The notes under the pieces are model-generated. The model worked only from the letters and a program-made list of their open reading frames with translations, was not told where the DNA came from and did not search any database. DNA of 34,513 bases from Scytonema tolypothrichoides VB-61278. GTDB taxonomy: Bacteria > Cyanobacteriota > Cyanobacteriia > Cyanobacteriales > Nostocaceae. Shown here piece by piece: positions 21,667-27,120 of this stretch; position 1 is the stretch's first letter; the number at the start of each line of letters is the position of its first letter. Position numbers and translations under genes: made by a program. The DNA lies in NCBI RefSeq assembly GCF_000828085.3, contig NZ_JXCA02000011.1:1-34513 (forward strand). Direction: 5' to 3'.

Positions 21667-21966
21667 CTACTGACCGTATTGGCTACCGTCGTGATCATCC
21701 GCGACGCTATCGTTGTCGTCATCGGTGTCCAGGTAGTTCGCGGTGCCGTCATTGTCGTTGTCACGGGCTTGCGGGTTCATTAGTTCTGAATCCGAGCGGG
21801 ACGGACCGTAATTGTTCGAGGTCGTCCCATCAGGCGCAGAGCGCACATGCGGACGCACATAGGTGCCATCTTTGCGATAGTAACCATCGACATGAACATC
21901 CCTAGCAAAGGCGCTTAAAGGTGCAGCCAGAAAGAGCGCCACTAAAGATACGAACAGTGTTTTCAT
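21667..21966 (-). CDS. Small secreted protein with an Asp-rich calcium-binding-like tail (99 aa)
   Basis: The ATG at 21964-21966 has AAGGAA upstream. A signal peptide (MKTLFVSLVALFLAAPLSAF) is followed by DVHVDGYYRKDGTYVRPH, V-R-S-A-P-D-G and S-N-N-Y-G, a motif set known from small secreted bacterial proteins with H-V-x-G-Y-x-x-K-D-G-T-Y-V. The tail DNDNDGTANYLDTDDDNDSV has D-x-D-x-D-G spacing as in thrombospondin type 3 repeats, so calcium binding is plausible. It lies beside the secreted nuclease, tail to tail. Confidence 0.7.
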   Translation of the reverse strand: MKTLFVSLVALFLAAPLSAFARDVHVDGYYRKDGTYVRPHVRSAPDGTTSNNYGPSRSDSELMNPQARDNDNDGTANYLDTDDDNDSVADDHDGSQYGQ

Positions 21967-22183
21967 GGTAAATTTCCTTCCTAAAAATTGCATAGGCTTT
22001 GGGCGGTCGCTTAGCAACAGGGCTGGCACAAAAAAACTGATTTGTTTTTTATGAAAATTCGTATAAATAAGCACAATAAACGTATCGCAAGCTACCGCAA
22101 AGCACAGCGGGTGAAAATCAGTAGTAGGCGCAACAATGGACTTAAGCAGCGAAACCCCGGTGGGCGACATTCCTTTTTGATGA

Positions 22184-22528
22184 TCAGGGTTTCAGGCTTT
22201 TCCAGTCCGGCAACTGTTCCTGCAACGCGGCTTTGAGAAGCGGTATATCCTGCTCTAAAATAGCCTGGATCTGCGAAACATCGGGAACAGTCATATAATC
22301 GTGGGCAAGCTCGTTGCGAAAATCACGCCAGAATTGCCAGTCAACGCTGGAATGTTGCTTCTTGACATCGGACGGCAGCTTATGCGCGGATTCCGCAATA
22401 GTCTGCAACGAATACAAAACGCCTCGAAACGCCAAGACATGGGCGGTCAAATCCCTTTCACGCCAATGTTCCAGGTCCTCGATAGTGTCCAGAATATGAA
22501 GGGCATAGGAGAGCCAGTGCCGGGTCAC
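22184..22528 (-). CDS. hepT: HepT toxin (HEPN-domain RNase)
   Basis: I start it at the GTG of 22526-22528, which overlaps the MntA stop as GTGA; 14 further in-frame codons upstream belong to the other gene. The 114-residue protein is all helical and carries the HEPN catalytic signature R-x4-H-x-Y as RNELAHDY (71-78), preceded by WQFWRDF. HepT is the toxin of the MntA-HepT pair. Its RNase activity is blocked when MntA attaches AMP groups to the Tyr of this motif. All key residues are present, so it is probably active. Confidence 0.87.
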   Translation of the reverse strand: MTRHWLSYALHILDTIEDLEHWRERDLTAHVLAFRGVLYSLQTIAESAHKLPSDVKKQHSSVDWQFWRDFRNELAHDYMTVPDVSQIQAILEQDIPLLKAALQEQLPDWKSLKP

Positions 22529-22818
22529 AAAGGCTTCGCTTCCGCAAGAATGCCCTCCCGCACGTACCAAGGCAACGATCCATCGAGAACAACATCGACT
22601 TTACGATGCAAAAGCCGGGAAAGCTCGCGCTTGAACGCATAGGAGTCCTTCAAATGACGCGCCGGATCGAGTGTCACCAGAAAATCGACATCGCTGTTTG
22701 CCCGGTCGTCGCCCCGCGCCACGGAACCGAACACCCGCACGTTATGAACGCCGTGACGGGCGGCAAGGGACATAATCACCTCCCGCCGCTCCTGCAACTG
22801 TTCCATCAACCTGGGCAT
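22525..22818 (-). CDS. mntA: MntA antitoxin (minimal nucleotidyltransferase)
   Basis: A 97-residue protein from the ATG at 22816-22818. The nucleotidyltransferase signature G-S-x10-D-x-D is complete: VFGSVARGDDRANSDVDFLV (29-48). A third acidic residue lies in KVDVVLDGS. It would transfer AMP from ATP to HepT. Twenty extra in-frame codons upstream run over a good promoter, so I reject the longer start. Toxin follows antitoxin with a GTGA overlap, the usual order of this pair. Confidence 0.87.
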   Translation of the reverse strand: MPRLMEQLQERREVIMSLAARHGVHNVRVFGSVARGDDRANSDVDFLVTLDPARHLKDSYAFKRELSRLLHRKVDVVLDGSLPWYVREGILAEAKPL

Positions 22819-22842
22819 GACAAACGTATAGCATGAAACACC

Positions 22843-22871
22843 GTTATACAAAAGCAGATCACTGCGTTCAA
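22843..22871 (-). promoter_or_regulatory. Promoter of the mntA-hepT operon
   Basis: On the minus strand TTGAAC (22866-22871) and TATAAC (22843-22848) are 17 bp apart, with the mntA ATG 25 bp downstream. The promoter sits just after the 3' end of the HTH-methyltransferase gene, so the operon can be expressed independently of it. Confidence 0.6.
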
Positions 22872-22905
22872 CCGACACTAGACTTGCCGCAAGCCTGGCA
22901 GATGG

Positions 22906-23829
22906 TCATGCTTCCACGCCTTTGAAGGCGATCGCACCGGGGAAAGCCCGCCGCATTGCTGCCAACAATTCCGGCGACAAGCCCCACAACAACAGCGCCG
23001 AAGGAAACGGTGCGGACTGGTCGCTGTTTCCAAACTTGAGCCGCCCTTTCAGAAACAGCACGCTTGCTCCTGCGCTCATGGCGCGATGCCACCAATTGGT
23101 ATCGGTGCGTGCTGGCACAAGCGCCGTCAGGGTAAGCACCCTGCCCGCTTCAACTTCGGCAACCATCTTATCAACCCATAGCCCCAACTCTCTGCCGTAA
23201 GGCGGATTGACAAATGTGTTACCCATCCACGGCAAATGCAAGCCGTCATCGTCGGCAGTGAAAACAACCCTGGCTCTGGTCACGGGCTTACGCGAATCAC
23301 CGCACGGGTCGAGGTCGAATTTTCCAAGCACCGCCATCAATGCGTCGATCACCCAGGCTGGCGTTGCCCATTCGTTCTGCCCGCTGCTGTTTCCGGCGTG
23401 GGTATAGAACGATACCGCTTCGGCACGATGCACCAGGCAGGGTTTCACCCCCAGCACCAGCAGCGCCTTGTTCAGCGTCTGCAGATTGCCCTGGTTATCC
23501 CGCTCAAGAGCGATGACGGTATCCTGGCAGACATCCAGCATCGCCGCGAACGTGCGCTGGTTGATGCCTTTGCGTTTCCGCAGAAGCAAAAGCTGCTGTC
23601 CCAGATGTTCCCCCTGCGGTAAAGTGCGCCCTGTCACTTTCAGTTCGTGAACGTCCAGCACCCGCACCAGGGAACGGATCAATCCCCCTTCCCTTTCCAG
23701 CAACCGCACGGTAGGCAGCGACAACCCCGCGTTCACGGCAGTATCGGCTTGCCGTAGCTTCCGCTGTTTGCGCCACTGGCGAAACTGCTGCCCCAAACCA
23801 TAATGCAAAGAACTATCGAGCAAAGCCAC
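22906..23829 (-). CDS. HTH-HTH-DNA N6-adenine methyltransferase fusion (307 aa)
   Basis: Two Cro/C1-type helix-turn-helix units are visible. Residues 11-60 carry QFRQWRKQRKLRQADTAVNA and LSLPTVRLLEREGG, and residues 75-125 carry QQLLLLRKRKGINQRTFAAM and DVCQDTVIALER. The phage-type Dam domain follows: EWATPAWVIDAL (153-164), FDLDPCGD (171-178), the catalytic NPPY (208-211) and the C-terminal SDQSAPFPSALLLWG. Such phage N6-adenine methyltransferases methylate adenine without a partner nuclease. The regulator fusion suggests targeting or transcriptional control. A decayed copy of the C-terminus lies at 3322-3522. Confidence 0.78.
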   Translation of the reverse strand: MALLDSSLHYGLGQQFRQWRKQRKLRQADTAVNAGLSLPTVRLLEREGGLIRSLVRVLDVHELKVTGRTLPQGEHLGQQLLLLRKRKGINQRTFAAMLDVCQDTVIALERDNQGNLQTLNKALLVLGVKPCLVHRAEAVSFYTHAGNSSGQNEWATPAWVIDALMAVLGKFDLDPCGDSRKPVTRARVVFTADDDGLHLPWMGNTFVNPPYGRELGLWVDKMVAEVEAGRVLTLTALVPARTDTNWWHRAMSAGASVLFLKGRLKFGNSDQSAPFPSALLLWGLSPELLAAMRRAFPGAIAFKGVEA

Positions 23830-23891
23830 CCGGTAATCCTACGAAAAAATAAAGATTCGTCGAGCAAATTTACGGAACGTTGCAGCAAGAT

Positions 23892-23918
23892 AAAAGGCTA
23901 CCCGGTGGGTAGCCTTTT
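23892..23918. terminator. Bidirectional Rho-independent terminator
   Basis: AAAAGGCTACCC (23892-23903) pairs perfectly with GGGTAGCCTTTT (23907-23918) around a 3-nt loop. The flanking A and T runs make it work on either strand. It ends the ardA transcript, which runs on the minus strand, and separates it from the methyltransferase gene downstream. Confidence 0.8.
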
Positions 23919-23940
23919 GTTCATAGCAGGCAACATCGTC

Positions 23941-24735
23941 TTACCTGTCATCACACCGGAATACCCAGATCCCGTAAGAGTTCGGTTGATAGTCACGAAC
24001 CCGGACGGCATGATAATCCTGTAAAAACAAATCCCTGGCTACACCACTCCAATCGATATGGTGCGACCAGAAGGTGAACTGTTTCTCGAACTGTTTCCAG
24101 TTGAAAACCTCCTCGATTTCATCGGACTTCACAACGAAATCCTCTTCATCGTCCCAGTGTCCGCAAAAGTATTCATCGAACTGTTCGACGATGGCGGCAA
24201 TGTCGGGATTGCTGTAATGGTCAGACTTCCAATCCAGAAAAGCCGCCATTACCGCACCATGTTCGTCAATCGCTTGGGCGATCGCGCTGACTTTTTGCAA
24301 GTCCTCGTGTTCGGACAGGCGAATACCGCAGAAACCGCTGTAATCGTGAATGGCATACTCTTCACAGATTTCATCCTCGGCAACAGGCGACCAACTCAGC
24401 ATCCAGTCGATGTCATCCTGGATGTCGTCCGGTTCTTGGGTTGCATCGATCCATAGACCATGCAAGAACCCTGCGTTATAGCTACTAAGGCATGAACAAT
24501 ATAGCTGGGGCACGGTATCATCCCTGCATTCCCGTTCGCGCTTAGGGAACGAAAGCAGGCATTTCGCCCCTTCGATCAGAGGTAAATCCACTCCCGTAAG
24601 GGAGATAGCCAAGTCAACGGCTCTTTGGTCATGCGAGGTGAACGTAATGATATTTCCCTTCACTTCACAATCGTATAGATAGGAAGCGACGCGACGAGCA
24701 TCACTTTCCGTGTTGAACATCAAAGCTTTAGGCAT
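23941..24735 (-). CDS. ardA: ArdA antirestriction protein with N-terminal extension
   Basis: ArdA proteins mimic B-form DNA and inhibit type I restriction enzymes, protecting an incoming plasmid. The signature is clear: SSYNAGFLHGLWIDATQEPD followed by the acidic loop, YAIHDYSGFCGIRLSEHEDL, then AQAIDEHGAVMAAFLDW and FDEYFCGHWDDEEDF. The protein is very acidic. At 264 residues it is longer than the usual 160-180; the first 80 residues (ALMFNTESDARRVASYLYDC and onward) are an extra domain. I prefer the ATG at 24733-24735; a TTG two codons earlier is possible. It ends 23 bp before a strong terminator. Confidence 0.88.
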   Translation of the reverse strand: MPKALMFNTESDARRVASYLYDCEVKGNIITFTSHDQRAVDLAISLTGVDLPLIEGAKCLLSFPKRERECRDDTVPQLYCSCLSSYNAGFLHGLWIDATQEPDDIQDDIDWMLSWSPVAEDEICEEYAIHDYSGFCGIRLSEHEDLQKVSAIAQAIDEHGAVMAAFLDWKSDHYSNPDIAAIVEQFDEYFCGHWDDEEDFVVKSDEIEEVFNWKQFEKQFTFWSHHIDWSGVARDLFLQDYHAVRVRDYQPNSYGIWVFRCDDR

Positions 24736-25006
24736 ATTCAACGAATAAAAAATTCAAGGAACGCTTGAGCGTTGCAGCTTCTGAAATCAAAAGATTGAAG
24801 CACTGTTTCTATCAATAAAACAAAAAAATATATTGCATTCAATTATTAACTATCTAAAAATCACATCTAAACCATTTGTGTCATTCTGATGCAATCATTC
24901 AGGATTTTCGCACCCCTTCATCCGCTGAATCCTGACACGAAAAAGTCCTACCCGGACTGAGCCTTTTCTATGACCGCTTCATGTCATTCACTCAATCGAG
25001 GTTATT
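24736..25006. other. AT-rich intergenic region with leader hairpins
   Basis: This region separates the divergent ardA gene and the 25007 gene. CAGGATT (24900-24906) pairs with AATCCTG (24928-24934), and AGTCC (24944-24948) pairs with GGACT (24954-24958) with TTTTC shortly after. The pair of hairpins near the 25007 start could be a leader attenuator. The stretch from 24810 to 24880 is very AT-rich and probably holds both promoters. Confidence 0.4.
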
Positions 25007-25636
25007 ATGCCATCCGCATTTGCTATCGAATTGTTTATTATCTTCTTTTCTGTCCTCTGTTGTCTTTTCAGTTCTCCTGACAATCCAAAGGAGGTGAATC
25101 AGACAATTGTTACTTCTGAATTTCCAGAAATGAATAACGTTGAAATGACGCTATCAAGCATCATTTTGCAGTTACAGGAAATTGAAAATTCAAGCTTCCT
25201 TAAGCGGATTTCTGCTTTGCCGGAAGCACACCCTGAAATTGAAACGATTATGGGTGACGCGCTTCATTACACGATGGAGCTTAAACTACGCATCAATCAA
25301 TCAATTTCAAATAGTGCTGAATCTTTGCAATGTATCACAAATGAAGTTGTCAATACTCCAACAACCAAACAGGATTATTCTGTCTGGGATACTGTAACTC
25401 CTGGCCAAGTGAAGCAAGATTATTATGTGGGGATTGTTGAAGGTTTGAACGCAACACAAGCCAGAAGAGTTGCCTCCCTGCTTAAGAAGAAAAGCGTCAT
25501 CGACCAGACCAAAAAATTGAGTGGAAAAGGCATCGGTCGGGACTGGTTGATTTTCTTGATTCAAGACCACTTACCAACGCATCAGGAGGAGGTCAAACAA
25601 GCGTTGCAAGAGGTTTTGAAACGGGAGTTGCTTTAG
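25007..25636 (+). CDS. Membrane-anchored protein of unknown function (209 aa)
   Basis: An N-terminal hydrophobic segment (AIELFIIFFSVLCCLF, residues 6-21) looks like a signal anchor; two adjacent Cys make a lipoprotein imaginable, but the lipobox is poor. The rest is soluble and helical. The C-terminal part GIVEGLNATQARRVASLLKK, then GRDWLIFLIQDHLP, could be a DNA- or protein-binding helical domain. No family is recognised. A weak GAGG precedes the ATG at 25007. It leads a three-gene plus-strand run ending at a terminator at 26338. Confidence 0.6.
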   Translation: MPSAFAIELFIIFFSVLCCLFSSPDNPKEVNQTIVTSEFPEMNNVEMTLSSIILQLQEIENSSFLKRISALPEAHPEIETIMGDALHYTMELKLRINQSISNSAESLQCITNEVVNTPTTKQDYSVWDTVTPGQVKQDYYVGIVEGLNATQARRVASLLKKKSVIDQTKKLSGKGIGRDWLIFLIQDHLPTHQEEVKQALQEVLKRELL

Positions 25637-25671
25637 CGAGGTTTCAGTGAATCGCATGATCTGAAACTGTC

Positions 25672-26112
25672 ATGACCTACTACAAGGCGCAAACGACCAA
25701 CAGCATCGCCTGTTGTCTCTCCTGCGCCTTAGACAAACTGGCTTTACTGGATGATGACCATCAGGGTTTATCGTCCAGTCGAAACCATCTCTCAACCGCT
25801 GTCTGGTTGATGGATGAACACTATCGAACCTGGCACTCGATTATCTGGAAACATTCTGACCGGATAACGAAACAACGGGTTCGGGAACAACTGAAAACCC
25901 TTGCCTACGATGCGTATACGGCCTTCGTTCAGGCTATCACGTTGCTCAACGATTATGTTGAGGAACAACTTCAAAAGGAACGCAACGGTGAACCGGTGAC
26001 ACCTCCACCGCCCTGGTGGAATGAGATGTTAACCAGTTTGAGACTCGCCGAAAGCGCTTTCCTTAAAGAATACCACAACGATATTACGAACAAACAACTT
26101 CGTCTGTTTTAG
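25672..26112 (+). CDS. Unknown helical protein (146 aa)
   Basis: A soluble protein with two Cys near the start (SIACCLSCALDKLALL). Long helices follow, LSTAVWLMDEHYRTWHSII and AYDAYTAFVQAITLLNDYVE, then a proline stretch (TPPPPWWNEM) and a last helix. The layout recalls small four-helix proteins, but no family is recognised. The ATG at 25672 begins 35 bp after the previous gene, and the next gene starts 10 bp after the stop. It is probably co-transcribed with both. Confidence 0.6.
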   Translation: MTYYKAQTTNSIACCLSCALDKLALLDDDHQGLSSSRNHLSTAVWLMDEHYRTWHSIIWKHSDRITKQRVREQLKTLAYDAYTAFVQAITLLNDYVEEQLQKERNGEPVTPPPPWWNEMLTSLRLAESAFLKEYHNDITNKQLRLF

Positions 26113-26122
26113 AGGTTTATCT

Positions 26123-26305
26123 ATGCAAGAACGTGATTTGCATACATGGCTGAAGAACTGGATCTTGACAGCCCCTGAAGATGAGATCCGCTGTAAGTTT
26201 ATCGAAATCCTTCCCTACCTTACGGAAGAAGATATCGCCTACAAATTCTATCAGGAAGTGATAAAAGACTATCCGGTTGAAGAGATAGACCCCTTGATAG
26301 AATAA
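26123..26305 (+). CDS. Small acidic protein (60 aa)
   Basis: The ATG at 26123 has AGAGG 9 bases upstream. The product QERDLHTWLKNWILTAPEDE and onward ends in acidic residues (YPVEEIDPLIE), is helical, and shows no known domain. It is the last gene of the run and is followed 33 bp later by a terminator. No function is proposed. Confidence 0.55.
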   Translation: MQERDLHTWLKNWILTAPEDEIRCKFIEILPYLTEEDIAYKFYQEVIKDYPVEEIDPLIE

Positions 26306-26337
26306 GCTTTCCTTTCTCTTGAAGCTATATTCCTTTA

Positions 26338-26358
26338 CCGCCCGCCCAGGGCGGTTTT
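26338..26358 (+). terminator. Rho-independent terminator
   Basis: CCGCCC (26338-26343) pairs with GGGCGG (26349-26354) and is followed by TTTTG. It ends the three-gene run that finishes at 26305. Confidence 0.75.
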
Positions 26359-26401
26359 GTTCTTTTAAATAAGGCTTTTTCAAGCGCAGAAAGTTCAATT
26401 C

Positions 26402-26491
26402 ATGTCACATTTTACGCGCTTTATTCCGCCGCTTTTTGACACCAAAGAAGAATTCATTCGTGCGTCATTCGTCCTTGCTTTCGCAGAATAA
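26402..26491 (+). CDS. Possible 29-residue peptide
   Basis: An ATG at 26402 gives MSHFTRFIPPLFDTKEEFIR and a short hydrophobic end before TAA at 26489-26491. The composition is protein-like, and it is followed directly by a large hairpin at 26499. There is no clear ribosome binding site. It could be a small gene or the truncated start of a longer one. Confidence 0.25.
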   Translation: MSHFTRFIPPLFDTKEEFIRASFVLAFAE

Positions 26492-26498
26492 TTCTTAG

Positions 26499-26533
26499 TA
26501 GCAATATGCCTCTCTTTTTGAGGCATGTTGCTA
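26499..26533. repeat. 14-bp hairpin after the 29-codon frame
   Basis: TAGCAATATGCCTC (26499-26512) pairs with GAGGCATGTTGCTA (26520-26533) over 14 bp with one T-G wobble, around a 7-nt T-rich loop. No T-run follows the stem, so termination would be weak. It resembles a structured element such as a small RNA 3' end or a short palindromic repeat. Confidence 0.55.
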
Positions 26534-26777
26534 TAGCCGTACCACGATGGATCAGTCACCCAAGCTTTATCAAGTTCCCTTATCTCAGCAACGTATTCTC
26601 ACTATGACCAGCCGTATTTACACTTTGTAAGTTGCAGATCTAATTATTTACCACGTTCCGGTTATACTGTGTACTCAGCAAACTATATAAAAGCCTATGA
26701 AAACACCATTTTTTCAAGCTTCGATATTTATCACAGAAAACATAGTTATTAAGTGGTTTGATTGCTTGTCAATCTTT

Positions 26778-26792
26778 ATCTGCAAAGCAGAT
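26778..26792 (+). promoter_or_regulatory. Small 5' leader hairpin before the 26800 gene
   Basis: ATCTGC and GCAGAT pair around AAA and end 8 nt before the ATG at 26800, where a ribosome binding site is otherwise missing. The hairpin could affect initiation. Confidence 0.35.
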
Positions 26793-26799
26793 TTTAATC

Positions 26800-27018
26800 A
26801 TGTTGAACTTAAAAACCGGAGATTTTGTTAAGGTCACGAATAAAGACTTACTTTATTGTCTTAATGGAATCGTTGCATTGGCAGACGAATCTGAAGGAAA
26901 AGCTAGAATTTTCTGTCCAGAGTTGGAAGATGAATTTGTTGTAGGAGAAGAAGAGACCTTTTCCTTGCACCAAAGTGAAGACGGTAACTTTTTAGTTAAA
27001 AAAGTACAAAGTGAGTAA
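26800..27018 (+). CDS. Small SH3-like or beta-barrel protein of unknown function (72 aa)
   Basis: The ATG at 26800 gives LKTGDFVKVTNKDLLYCLNG, then VALADESEGKARIFCP and an acidic end. The alternation of short strands with K-x-G-D-x-V-x-V at the start recalls KOW or SH3-like barrels, but no family is recognised. An upstream TTG at 26758 is possible and less likely. It converges on the STAND gene across a very large hairpin. Confidence 0.5.
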   Translation: MLNLKTGDFVKVTNKDLLYCLNGIVALADESEGKARIFCPELEDEFVVGEEETFSLHQSEDGNFLVKKVQSE

Positions 27019-27023
27019 TGCGA

Positions 27024-27084
27024 AAGGCTAAGAATTTTAAAATGAAAATTTGGTAATAAATTTTCATTTTAATTTCTTAGCCTT
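27024..27084. terminator. Very large hairpin terminator between convergent genes
   Basis: AAGGCTAAGAA at 27024 onward pairs with TTCTTAGCCTT ending at 27084, and inside it AAAATGAAAATTT pairs with AAATTTTCATTTT around a short loop. The stem is about 27 bp with few mismatches. It lies between the 3' ends of the 26800 gene (plus) and the STAND gene (minus) and can act in both directions. Confidence 0.7.
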
Positions 27085-27120
27085 GATTATTTGTGCTTTT
27101 AAAAACTTAAAATTCTTTAA

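Larger units (their letters stand above)
26306..26799. other. Gene-poor region with hairpins and a 29-codon frame
   Basis: Apart from the terminator at 26338 and the hairpins at 26499 and 26778, the stretch has no convincing gene. From 26534 on it is AT-rich with no clear domain-bearing frame. The promoter of the 26800 gene must lie in the last 150 bp, but no strong -35/-10 pair stands out. Confidence 0.4.

Noticed and set aside
22916-23650. Plus-strand frames opposite the HTH-methyltransferase gene
   Set aside because: Antisense shadows without family features.
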